Shown here piece after piece: positions 1-7,212 of a DNA stretch of 64,000 bases. Made by a program: the position numbers and the translations under genes. Position 1 is the first letter of the stretch. Every line of letters starts with the position of its first letter. Under the pieces are notes generated by a model. The model had not been told where the DNA came from. It saw nothing but the letters and a program-made list of their open reading frames with translations, and did no database searches. The DNA is from Achromobacter deleyi (GTDB taxonomy: Bacteria; Pseudomonadota; Gammaproteobacteria; Burkholderiales; Burkholderiaceae_B), in the NCBI RefSeq assembly GCF_902859705.1, contig NZ_CADIJO010000011.1:156413-220412 (forward strand), written 5' to 3'.

Positions 1-2
1 AC

Positions 3-491
3 CGCGACAGCCGGTTGGTCGCGGCGGACGGCAGCGAACTGGACTGCCTGGTGTCGGCCGAGCCGGTCATGATCGGCGGCGAGCGCCGCGTGCTGCTGGT
101 GATGCAGGACATCACCGAACGCAAACGCAACGAGACCGAGCTGCTGACCGCGATCGAGGCCGTGATGCAGGATACGTCCTGGTTCAGCCGCGGGATCATC
201 GAGAAGTTGGCGCAACTGCGGTCGCCGGCGCCTGCCGCGCGCGACGTGGCCGAACTGGCGCAACTGACCTCGCGCGAACGCGAGGTGCTGGGGCTGCTGT
301 GCCAGGGACACAATGACGACGACATCGCCAAGCAGCTGCGCCTGTCGCGCAACACGGTGCGCAACCACGTAGCCACCATCTACAGCAAGATCGGCGTGCA
401 CCGGCGCAGTGCGGCCATCGTCTGGGCGCGCGATCGCGGCATCACCGGCCACGAAAAGCCGCGGACGCGGGGCAAAGCCGGGAAAACCTGA
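3..491 (+). CDS. LuxR-family regulator with PAS sensor remnant (5' partial)
   Basis: The reading frame is open from the window edge, so the N-terminus lies outside. About 162 residues are visible. The first 45 end in VMQDITERKRNE, which looks like the C-terminal edge of a PAS domain. The C-terminal part (LTSREREVLGLLCQGHNDDD through SRNTVRNHVATIYSKIGVH) is a typical LuxR/FixJ helix-turn-helix. The protein should be a DNA-binding regulator controlled by a sensed signal, which cannot be named from this fragment. It ends in a basic tail rich in Arg and Lys. It lies upstream of bioB on the same strand, but a strong hairpin separates the two, so joint transcription is unlikely. The domain call is secure; the target genes are unknown. 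Confidence 0.85.
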   Translation, partial: RDSRLVAADGSELDCLVSAEPVMIGGERRVLLVMQDITERKRNETELLTAIEAVMQDTSWFSRGIIEKLAQLRSPAPAARDVAELAQLTSREREVLGLLCQGHNDDDIAKQLRLSRNTVRNHVATIYSKIGVHRRSAAIVWARDRGITGHEKPRTRGKAGKT

Positions 492-533
492 GCCCCATCC
501 GCCGAATTTACAAATTGAATCAAAATAATCAAG

Positions 534-579
534 GGGTGCGCCTGCGCGAAGATGCCGCCGCGTTCGCGCAGCCGCACCC
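534..579. terminator. Long stem-loop downstream of the LuxR-type gene
   Basis: Arms at 534-550 and 563-579 pair over 17 bp with one mismatch around a 12-nt loop. The 3' side continues into TCAAAAAACG on the plus strand, and the minus-strand exit is moderately T-rich. There is no classical U run after the stem on the plus strand, so it may act as a rho-assisted or bidirectional stop between the regulator and bioB. A second, weaker hairpin (589-609, seven pairs) follows. Confidence 0.45.
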
Positions 580-743
580 TCAAAAAACGCCATTTCCATA
601 AAAAATGGCAGCAACACCCCGCTAAAAAACAGAACTGACGCCAGATTGCGCAAACCCTGCGCAGGTTCTTACGATCCGCCGATCAAGCCGCCGTCCCAAG
701 GCGTGCGGCGCGATCCCCGCAAGCCCCTCTGGAGAGTCCGTTC

Positions 744-1835
744 ATGCAGACCGCCTACATCCCCGTTCCCAAACCGAGCAAGACGCTGCCCCCGCCCGCC
801 TGGAGCAGCGAGGCCGTGATGGCGCTCTACGAGCTGCCGTTCATGGACCTGGTGCACCGCGCACAACAGACGCACCGCGCCCACTTCGATCCGAACGGCA
901 TCCAGCTGTCGAGCCTGTTGTCGATCAAGACCGGGGGCTGTCCCGAGGATTGCGGGTACTGCTCGCAGTCCTCGCGCTACGACACGGGCCTGGAAGCGGA
1001 AAAGCTGATGCCGCTGGACGAGGTGCTGGCCGCGGCCCGCGCGGCACAAGCCGGCGGCGCGCAACGCTTCTGCATGGGCGCCGCCTGGCGCAGCCCCAAG
1101 CCGCACCATCTGGAGGCCGTGGCCGAGATGGTCAGCGCGGTCAAGGCGCTGGGCCTGGAAACCTGCGTCACGCTGGGCATGCTGCGCGAAGGCCAGGCCG
1201 AGCAGCTCAAGGACGCCGGGCTGGACTACTACAACCACAACCTGGACACGTCGCCGGAGTTCTACGGCAAGATCGTCACCACCCGCACCTACCAGGATCG
1301 TCTGGACACGCTGGAACGCGTGCGCGGCGCGGGCATCAACGTCTGCTGCGGCGGCATCGTGGGCATGGGCGAATCGCGCCGCGAGCGCGCCGGCCTGATC
1401 GCGCAGCTGGCCAACATGGAGCCCTACCCCGAGTCGGTGCCGATCAACAACCTGATGCGAGTGGAAGGCACGCCGCTGGCCGACGTCGAGGCGCTGGACC
1501 CGTTCGAGTTCGTGCGCACCATCGCCGTGGCGCGCATCACGATGCCGCGCGCCATGGTGCGCCTGTCGGCCGGCCGCGAGGCCATGGACGACGCGATGCA
1601 GGCGCTGTGCTTCATGGCGGGCGCCAATTCGATGTTCTACGGCGACGTGCTGCTGACCACGGGCAACCCGCGCATGGAAGCCGACCAGCGCCTGCTGCAA
1701 CGCCTGGGCATGCGGATCGACGCGGGCACGCACAGCCACTCGCACGCGCACCAGGACCTGCACGCGGCCCCGGCCCACACGCATTCCCATGACTGCGCCC
1801 ACCCCGGCGCGCACGACGCCCCCGCATGCCGCTGA
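744..1835 (+). CDS. bioB: Biotin synthase
   Basis: BioB inserts sulfur into dethiobiotin to make biotin, using two iron-sulfur clusters and S-adenosylmethionine. The radical-SAM motif CPEDCGYC is visible near residue 65, followed by QSSRYDTGL. The conserved [11 protein letters not shown] and GGIVGMGES blocks are also present. The ATG at 744 follows a GGAGAG ribosome site. At 363 residues it is longer than the E. coli enzyme (346) because of a C-terminal tail with ten histidines and two cysteines from about residue 331. The 3' end overlaps the EamA gene by 10 nt, so the two are probably translationally coupled. No other biotin gene is in the window. Biotin is also the cofactor of the urea carboxylase at 48.6-52.2 kb. 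Confidence 0.97.
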   Translation: MQTAYIPVPKPSKTLPPPAWSSEAVMALYELPFMDLVHRAQQTHRAHFDPNGIQLSSLLSIKTGGCPEDCGYCSQSSRYDTGLEAEKLMPLDEVLAAARAAQAGGAQRFCMGAAWRSPKPHHLEAVAEMVSAVKALGLETCVTLGMLREGQAEQLKDAGLDYYNHNLDTSPEFYGKIVTTRTYQDRLDTLERVRGAGINVCCGGIVGMGESRRERAGLIAQLANMEPYPESVPINNLMRVEGTPLADVEALDPFEFVRTIAVARITMPRAMVRLSAGREAMDDAMQALCFMAGANSMFYGDVLLTTGNPRMEADQRLLQRLGMRIDAGTHSHSHAHQDLHAAPAHTHSHDCAHPGAHDAPACR

Positions 1836-2707
1836 CGCCGGGCCTGTTCTACCTGTTGGCCAGTGTGGCCTGCAGCGTCGGCGTGGCCGCGCTGCTCAAG
1901 CTGGCGCGGCGCTGGCAGGTGGACGTGCGCCAGGTCATCCTGGCGAACTACGCCGTGGCCGCCCTGCTCTGCTGGCTGGTGCTGCGGCCCGACCCCGCGG
2001 CACTGCTGACGCCGCAGACGCCCTGGCTGGTGCTGGCCGCGCTGGGCGTCTTGCTGCCCAGCGGCTTCATGGCCATGGCGCTGGCCGTGCGCCACGCAGG
2101 CGTGGTGCGCAGCGATGCGGCGCAGCGGTTGTCGCTGTTCATTCCGCTGCTGGCGGCTTTTCTGCTGTTCGGCGAACCGGTCACCGCCCGCAAGCTGGGC
2201 GCGATTGCGCTGGCGTTCGGCGCGCTGTTCTTCCTGCTGCGCCGGACGGCGGCCAGGCCTGACGCGCCGGCATCATCCCTGACGGAACCCCACGCCCTGT
2301 GGCTCTGGCCGCTGGCGGTGTGGGTGGCCTATGGGCTGGTGGACATCCTGTTCAAGCAGATGGCGCGCGCCGGCACGGCGTTCGCGGGCGGCCTGCTGCT
2401 GGCGTTCACGCTGGCGGGCGTGCTGACGCTGGCCTATCTGCTGTGGCGCCGCGTGGCCTGGGCGCCACGCCACCTGGTGGCGGGCGTGGCGCTGGGCGGC
2501 CTGAACTTCGCCAACATCCTGACCTATATCCGGGCGCACCAGGCGCTGCCCGAGCACCCCGCACTGGTGTTTGCGTCCATGAACATGGGGGTGATCACGC
2601 TGGGCACGCTGGTCGGCGCCCTGGTGTTTCGCGAACCGCTGACCCGCTGGAACGGCCTGGGGCTGTTGCTGGCGCTGGCGGCCATCGTGCTGATGGCCCC
2701 AATCTAA
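1826..2707 (+). CDS. EamA/DMT-family membrane transporter
   Basis: This is a 293-residue integral membrane protein with about ten predicted hydrophobic helices in two similar halves, the layout of the drug/metabolite transporter (EamA) superfamily. Examples are [20 protein letters not shown] at the start and [17 protein letters not shown] at the end. Family members usually export metabolites or toxic compounds; the substrate cannot be read from sequence. The ATG at 1826 lies inside the end of bioB (10-nt overlap), which suggests co-expression. A role in biotin or precursor transport is possible but is only inference from position. It ends two bases before the convergent MFS gene. Confidence 0.88.
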   Translation: MPLTPGLFYLLASVACSVGVAALLKLARRWQVDVRQVILANYAVAALLCWLVLRPDPAALLTPQTPWLVLAALGVLLPSGFMAMALAVRHAGVVRSDAAQRLSLFIPLLAAFLLFGEPVTARKLGAIALAFGALFFLLRRTAARPDAPASSLTEPHALWLWPLAVWVAYGLVDILFKQMARAGTAFAGGLLLAFTLAGVLTLAYLLWRRVAWAPRHLVAGVALGGLNFANILTYIRAHQALPEHPALVFASMNMGVITLGTLVGALVFREPLTRWNGLGLLLALAAIVLMAPI

Positions 2708-2708
2708 A

Positions 2709-4253
2709 TCACGTTCCGGTGCGCTTGCGCCGTTCTGCCTCGGCCTGATCCCGTTCGTCGTCGCGGGCATCCGGCTCGGGCGCAGGCGCCGGCACGGGGT
2801 TCGAGACCACGCCGGCAATCGGAGGCAGTGGGGCTGCGGGTTCGGCTGCCGGCTCGACGGCAGGCTCTGTGGCAGGCTGAGCCGCCGATTCGGCGGTCGA
2901 TGCCTGCCCCGCGTCAGCGACCGGCTCGGCAATGGGAGGATCGACCGCCCCTGCCCCCTCGACCGGCGCGGGCGCGGCCGACGGGTCGGGCTGGACCATT
3001 TCGATGTTGAGGTCGTTTTCGACGTCGACCCGCGGATCGAGCACGGCCGCTGCGGGCGAGCTTTGCAGGGTATCGGGCATGGGCACGAAATGCACCGGGG
3101 CCTCGTCGACCTGATGCGCGCCGGTGACGCGGGTGGGCCGCACCTGCCACACCAGGATCAGCGCGCAGGCGGAAATGAAGACGTAGTACATGCTGGGCCC
3201 GGCCAGCGACATCAACAGGCCCGCGATCATGGGGCCGACACAGGCGCCCACGCCGTAGGTCATGAGCAGCACGGCCGACAGGCTGACACGGCGCTCGGAC
3301 TCGACGTGATCGTTGGCGAAGGCGGCGCCCAGCGGGTACAGGGTGAATTGCAGGATGCCGAAGACGCAGGACATGGCCACCAGCGCCCAGTAGGGCAAGG
3401 TGAACCAACCCCACATGACGGTGGGCAGCACGACCAGCAACAGGGCGTTGAAGCGGATCAGGCCGGCACGGTTGATGCGATCGGACAGCCAGCCCATGGG
3501 CCACTGCGACAGCAGGCCGGCGGTCACGGCGGCCGCAACGAAGATGGCGGCCTGCGAGGTGGACAGGCCATGCTTGGCGCCGTACACGGCAGCCAGGCCG
3601 TAGAAGGCGCCCGACAGGTTACCCGCCACGAACAGCACGGTCATGGACAGCGGCACGCGCCGCATGAAGAAGCGGATGTCGAGCGCGGCCGGCAGCGGCG
3701 TGGGCGGGTGCGAGCGGGCCGTAACGGCAATGGGCACCAGGCACAGCACCAGGCACATGGCCACCAGGGTCAGGGGCCGCAGGTCAAGGGTGGCGTAGGC
3801 GGTCAGGGCCAGCTGGCCCAGCACAGTGCCCAGGCCGGACACCACCATGTAGACGGAGAAGACGCGTCCGCGCTGGTGGTTTTCGGTTTGTTCGTTGAGC
3901 CAGCTTTCGATGACCATGAATTCGGTCACCATGACGATGCCCGAGATGACGCGGAACACCAGCCACAGCGGCATGGAGTCGACCAGCGTCTGGGCCAGGA
4001 TCATGCTGGTGGCGATGGCCGCACAGGCGACGAAGGCGCGGATGTGGCCGACGCGGATGATGAGTTTGTGCCCCAGCCGCGCGCCGCACACCAGGCCCAG
4101 GTAGTAGCCGGCGATGAGGGTGCCGATCCAGACCTCGCTGACAGACTGCGCAGTGAGCCTCAACCCCATGTAGGTGTTGAAGAGACCGGTGCCGATGAGC
4201 ATCAGCAGGGTCGCGAAATACAGCGACGAGAAGGAGGAGATGGTGGCGAGCAT
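2709..4253 (-). CDS. MFS transporter, YcaD-like, with long Ala/Pro/Glu tail
   Basis: A major facilitator superfamily protein with about twelve membrane segments in the first 395 or so residues. The cytoplasmic loop motif WLSDRINR in the second half fits the family. YcaD-type members are proton-driven exporters of uncertain substrate. I chose the ATG at 4253; a TTG four codons upstream (4265) is also possible and neither has a good ribosome site. The last 115-120 residues are a low-complexity tail rich in Ala, Pro and Glu (AEPAAEPAAPLPPI and similar) that is not part of the transporter fold. The gene lies 89 nt downstream of the peroxiredoxin on the same strand and could be read with it. Confidence 0.87.
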   Translation of the reverse strand: MLATISSFSSLYFATLLMLIGTGLFNTYMGLRLTAQSVSEVWIGTLIAGYYLGLVCGARLGHKLIIRVGHIRAFVACAAIATSMILAQTLVDSMPLWLVFRVISGIVMVTEFMVIESWLNEQTENHQRGRVFSVYMVVSGLGTVLGQLALTAYATLDLRPLTLVAMCLVLCLVPIAVTARSHPPTPLPAALDIRFFMRRVPLSMTVLFVAGNLSGAFYGLAAVYGAKHGLSTSQAAIFVAAAVTAGLLSQWPMGWLSDRINRAGLIRFNALLLVVLPTVMWGWFTLPYWALVAMSCVFGILQFTLYPLGAAFANDHVESERRVSLSAVLLMTYGVGACVGPMIAGLLMSLAGPSMYYVFISACALILVWQVRPTRVTGAHQVDEAPVHFVPMPDTLQSSPAAAVLDPRVDVENDLNIEMVQPDPSAAPAPVEGAGAVDPPIAEPVADAGQASTAESAAQPATEPAVEPAAEPAAPLPPIAGVVSNPVPAPAPEPDARDDERDQAEAERRKRTGT

Positions 4254-4342
4254 GGCGTTGGGCAACCGCTGCTGGCGGTAGCGCGGCGAGCCGCCTGAGC
4301 GGCCCGCGCGTTAAGCGGTGAAACGAGACTACGCGGGGAACA

Positions 4343-4846
4343 TCAGGCCTGCGACAGCAGGGTCGCGGCGTCGCTGACTTCGAACTTGCCAGGACCTTCG
4401 ATGTTCAGGTGCTTGACCACGCCGTCGACGATGAGGGCGGAGTAGCGCTGCGAGCGCACGCCCATGCCGCGCTGGATCAGGTCCAGTTCCAGGCCCAGGG
4501 CCTTGGTCCACAGGGCGGAACCGTCGGCGAGCATGCGAACCTTGCCTTCGGTCTTTTGTTCACGGCCCCAGGCGCCCATGACGAAGGCGTCGTTGACGGA
4601 CACGCACCAGATTTCGTCGACGCCTTTGGCCTTGAGGGCGGCGGCTTGCTCGACGTAGCCAGGCAGGTGTTTGGCGGAGCAGGTGGGGGTGAAGGCGCCG
4701 GGCAAGGCAAACAGGGCGATGGTCTTGCCACGGGTCAGGTCGGCGACCTGGAAGGCGTTGGGGCCGAGGGAGCAGCCTTCGCTTTCGGTTTCGATGAATT
4801 CGGTCAGGGTGCCATCGGGCACGCGGTCGCCGACTTTGATGGTCAT
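4343..4846 (-). CDS. Peroxiredoxin (Prx5/AhpE-like, redoxin family)
   Basis: A 167-residue thiol peroxidase that reduces hydrogen peroxide and organic peroxides in the cytoplasm. The peroxidatic cysteine sits in PGAFTPTCSAKH (Cys56), with a second cysteine in EIWCVSVND (Cys81). The order VPDGTLTEF, PGAFTPTC, NDAFVMGAWG, GVRSQRYS is that of the Prx5 branch. The start ATG at 4846 follows GGAGATC; an extension upstream is open but has no family match. The divergent neighbour is a small secreted protein, and the 246-bp gap must hold both promoters. I saw no clear OxyR site there. Confidence 0.93.
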   Translation of the reverse strand: MTIKVGDRVPDGTLTEFIETESEGCSLGPNAFQVADLTRGKTIALFALPGAFTPTCSAKHLPGYVEQAAALKAKGVDEIWCVSVNDAFVMGAWGREQKTEGKVRMLADGSALWTKALGLELDLIQRGMGVRSQRYSALIVDGVVKHLNIEGPGKFEVSDAATLLSQA

Positions 4847-5092
4847 GGGGAGATCTCCGGTATGTGATGGGGGTGTTGCATTGGGGCGCAAGGCGCCCCA
4901 CAACCGCCATCATAGTTCTTGCGCGCGGCGGCTGCAGGCGGGCAGGCCGGAATGCGAAAAAAAGAAGCACAGTCTGATACGACTCCACACTTCCAATGAA
5001 ACGGCATGCAACGTGATCGTTGCCATAATGTGACGGTGATCAATGGCTGTCGCGCAGAGGTGGCGCGATGGGCGCTTTGTGGAGGGATATCG

Positions 5093-5518
5093 ATGCGTCA
5101 ATTACTGATGGGCCTGGCCTGGATGATGGCCGCGGCCACGCCGGCCTGGGCCGCTCCGGATGCCGCGGAGCAGGCGCAATTTGAATCGTTCGTGGTGGCG
5201 GCGGGTGCCTCCAACGGCGCCGCCCGGGCTTGCGGGGCGTCTGAACCGGACCTGGCGCAGCACGAGGCAACGTCCCGCAAGAACCTTGAGCGCTATGCCA
5301 AGGAATATGGGTTTTCTGCTTCGGGGTACGACGGGCTTTATCAGAAGGGGCTTTCTGATGGGACGACGATGATGGAAGAAATGAAGCGCTCGGGGGTGGA
5401 TGGTTGCCGGGGGGTGCTCGGCAGCTTTCAGAATGAGCGGGTGATTTCCTACGAAGATATGAAGGCGGCTCTGGCTGAGGTCAGTGATGGGTTGCCTGGG
5501 GAGAGTGCTGAGAAGTAG
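5093..5518 (+). CDS. Small secreted protein of unknown function
   Basis: The protein has 141 residues. It begins with a clear signal peptide (MRQLLMGLAWMMAAATPAWA, cut after AWA), so it should be periplasmic. The mature part is charged and helical, with two cysteines (ARACGA and VDGCRG) that could form a disulfide. I do not recognise a named family. ATG 5093 is preferred because GGAGGG lies 6-7 nt upstream and the signal peptide starts there. The 3' half uses many codons ending in T (GGG TTT TCT, GAT GGG) and looks less G+C-rich than the neighbours. It is followed by the gene-free repeat region. It is very likely a real gene; the function is unknown. Confidence 0.8.
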   Translation: MRQLLMGLAWMMAAATPAWAAPDAAEQAQFESFVVAAGASNGAARACGASEPDLAQHEATSRKNLERYAKEYGFSASGYDGLYQKGLSDGTTMMEEMKRSGVDGCRGVLGSFQNERVISYEDMKAALAEVSDGLPGESAEK

Positions 5519-5572
5519 GTTTCTGGTGGCGGCTAAAGAGTTATTGCTGGCGTCGGGCTGATTTCTTATGCC

Positions 5573-5739
5573 GCCCGGAGCGCCGGGGGCAGGCGGTGGG
5601 CGGGGCTACGATTGCGGTCCGGTGCCTTCGCTCCGGACTTCCCCTTCGTCATCTTCGTTGTCGCCTCCGGCGACTGCCTTCAGATTCCCTCGGGCGCATC
5701 TACACGCCCCGCCCACCGCCTGCCCCCGACGCTCCGGGC
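5573..5739 (-). repeat. Structured dispersed element, copy 1
   Basis: Arms at 5573-5605 and 5707-5739 are inverted repeats of 33 nt with a single mismatch, enclosing a 101-nt core. In the orientation shared with copies 2 and 3 the core lies on the minus strand. The core contains a hairpin at 5617-5638 (stem of nine with one mismatch, tetraloop CTTC on plus) and a second at 5660-5674 (GTCGCC/GGCGAC around a 3-nt loop). The only arm mismatch is C5583/A5729 on plus, which becomes a G-U pair in minus-strand RNA. Against copy 3 the core differs by four substitutions and one indel, by my reading. The arm sequences are unrelated to those of the other copies. Confidence 0.9.
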
Positions 5740-5828
5740 TCCGTTATCTCGGGTTTGGGCGCTGCTCAAACACGAGGCAGGCTTCATGGATCGCTGCCTT
5801 TATGCCGGCTAATGGGATCAGCGCGGTA

Positions 5829-5868
5829 TTGAAGGCCGGCTTTCTTTCTTGAAGGCTGGCTTTCTTTC
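5829..5868 (+). repeat. Tandem 20-bp direct repeat, two units
   Basis: Two adjacent 20-bp units (5829-5848 and 5849-5868) differ at one position: TTGAAGGCCGGCTTTCTTTC and TTGAAGGCTGGCTTTCTTTC. They lie between copies 1 and 2 of the structured element. They look like a simple slippage duplication; no function is apparent. Confidence 0.9.
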
Positions 5869-5969
5869 CAACTGAGTGGATCTTCCCCGCGGCCTTGCTG
5901 AGCGGCCACAGCACCTTCGCACGCACTTCCCCGCAATCGCGAAGCGCCAGCATCACGACGCACGACGGT

Positions 5970-6019
5970 GCGTAAGCCGGGGCCGGCTGCCCGCGCAGCC
6001 GGTTTCGGCGGGCGACGCA
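5970..6019 (+). repeat. Accessory hairpin motif beside copy 2
   Basis: A 50-nt block begins GCGTAAGCCG and ends CGGCGGGC plus GACGCA. Inside is an 8-bp hairpin at 5983-6002 with loop CCGC. The same block, also 50 nt, with the same ends and the same CCGC loop but a different stem, stands at 47566-47615 on the same side of copy 3. Conserved ends and loop with a changed but still paired stem suggest that structure is maintained. I found no equivalent beside copy 1. Confidence 0.7.
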
Positions 6020-6071
6020 AACCTCGCCCCTCCCCTCCGACCTGGCGGCCTCTCATCAGCCGCTACTGCCA

Positions 6072-6235
6072 GCCCCTGGCGGCGGGGTTGCTCGGGGGGC
6101 GCAACCTCGATGCGCCCGAGGGAATCTGAAGGAGGGACCGCAGGTCCGGACGAAGATGACGACGGGGCAGTCCGGAGCGAAGGCTCCGGACCGCAATCGT
6201 GGGCGCGCCCCCCGAGCAACCCCGCCGCCAGGGGC
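6072..6235 (+). repeat. Structured dispersed element, copy 2
   Basis: Arms at 6072-6102 and 6205-6235 are a perfect 31-nt inverted repeat around a 102-nt core. The core shares GCGCCCGAGGGAATC, the GATGACGA block and the nine-pair hairpin at 6170-6191 (loop GAAG) with copies 1 and 3. The second hairpin (6135-6147, GGACC/GGTCC, loop GCA) has a different sequence from the GTCGCC/GGCGAC stem at this place in the other copies but is still paired. This is compensatory change. Copy 2 stands 332 nt from copy 1 in inverted orientation and 18 nt downstream of the stop codon of the convergent hydrolase gene. Confidence 0.9.
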
Positions 6236-6253
6236 GACCCACGAAGAACCAAC

Positions 6254-7138
6254 CTACACGCCCAGTCCGTTCTGCTTGAACCAATCCAGCATTCTTTGCC
6301 ACGCCTGTTCGGCCTCCGCCTTTCGGTAACTCGGCCGGTAGTCGGCGTGGAAGGCGTGCGGGGCTTCGGGGTAGACGTCGATGCGCGAGGCCTTGGCGGC
6401 GGCGGGGCCCTTGGCGAGTTCGATGCGCATCTTGTCGACGTCGGTCAGGGGGATGCCGGCGTCCTTGCCGCCGTAGGCGCCCAGGACGGGGGCCTTGAGG
6501 TCGTTGACCTGGCTCAGGACGGACTTGGGTTTGAGGTCGCTGGGTTCGCCGCCCAGTTGGCCGTAGAAGGCGGCGCCGGCTTTGAGTTTGGGGTTGTGGG
6601 CGGCGTAGAGCCAGACTTGGCGGCCGCCCCAGCAGAAGCCGACGATGCCGAGCTTGTCGGCGCTGCCGCCGTTGGCGGCGGCCCAGGCGGTGGTGGCGTC
6701 CAGGTCGGCCTCGACTTGTTTGTCGGGGACCTTGCTGATGATCTCGGCTTGCAGCTTGGGGATTTCGGTGTACTTGGACGGGTCGCCCTGGCGGGCGAAG
6801 AGTTCGGGGGCGATGGCCAGGTAGCCCAGGTGGGCCAGGCGGCGGCAGACGTCCTGGATGTATTCGTGGACGCCGAAGATTTCGGAGATGACCAGGACGG
6901 TGGGCAGGTTTTTCTTGCCGGCGGGCGCGGCACGGTAGGCCGGCATCTTGCCGTCGGTGGTGGGGATGTCGACCTTGCCGGCGGTGAGGCCGTTGGCGTC
7001 GGTGTGGATGGCGGTCTGGGCGACGGCGGGGCCGGCGGCCAGCGAGAAGCCGGCGGCGACGGTGGTGGCGATGAAGCCTCGCCGGTCCAGTCGCAGGGGC
7101 GGCAGCAGGCTGTCGAAATGGGCGTCCTGGTCTTTCAT
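6254..7138 (-). CDS. Dienelactone-hydrolase-family protein, Tat-exported
   Basis: A 294-residue alpha/beta hydrolase. The nucleophile motif is GFCWGG (cysteine nucleophile, as in dienelactone hydrolase). A later aspartate lies in GGKDAGIP, and the histidine is in PHAFHADYRPSY, completing the triad. Family enzymes open dienelactones in aromatic degradation or act on other esters; the substrate is not known here. The N-terminus has a twin-arginine signal (RLDRRGFIATTVAAGFSLAA, Arg19-Arg20) followed by a cleavage site after AVA, so it should work in the periplasm. Two ATGs stand side by side (7141 and 7138); 7138 is better spaced from GGAG. It is 74 nt downstream of the DUF748 gene on the same strand. 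Confidence 0.9.
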   Translation of the reverse strand: MKDQDAHFDSLLPPLRLDRRGFIATTVAAGFSLAAGPAVAQTAIHTDANGLTAGKVDIPTTDGKMPAYRAAPAGKKNLPTVLVISEIFGVHEYIQDVCRRLAHLGYLAIAPELFARQGDPSKYTEIPKLQAEIISKVPDKQVEADLDATTAWAAANGGSADKLGIVGFCWGGRQVWLYAAHNPKLKAGAAFYGQLGGEPSDLKPKSVLSQVNDLKAPVLGAYGGKDAGIPLTDVDKMRIELAKGPAAAKASRIDVYPEAPHAFHADYRPSYRKAEAEQAWQRMLDWFKQNGLGV

Positions 7139-7212
7139 CATGAATCTCCGGGCAAAGGGCGGGCTGCCGGACGCCAGTTTGCTTGACTGGGCGTCGCGGC
7201 GGACCGCCGGGT

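Larger units (their letters stand above)
5519..6253. other. Gene-free convergent region carrying two structured repeats
   Basis: These 735 nt separate two convergent genes. They hold two copies of the structured element in opposite orientation (5573-5739 and 6072-6235), the accessory hairpin motif at 5970-6019, and a tandem 20-bp duplication at 5829-5868. Short open frames run across the repeats in several frames, but they have no ribosome sites and translate the same repeat DNA in different ways, so I call none of them. Confidence 0.75.

Noticed and set aside
5573..5739. Reading the structured element as a classic MITE or insertion-sequence remnant
   Set aside because: Terminal repeats of such elements are conserved between copies because a transposase recognises them; here the arms differ completely between copies. 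I also saw no clear target-site duplication.
5744..5956. A 70-codon minus-strand open frame between copies 1 and 2 of the structured repeat
   Set aside because: It has no ribosome site, runs through the tandem 20-bp repeat and has no recognised family. It could be a repeat-borne peptide, but the sequence alone does not support a gene.
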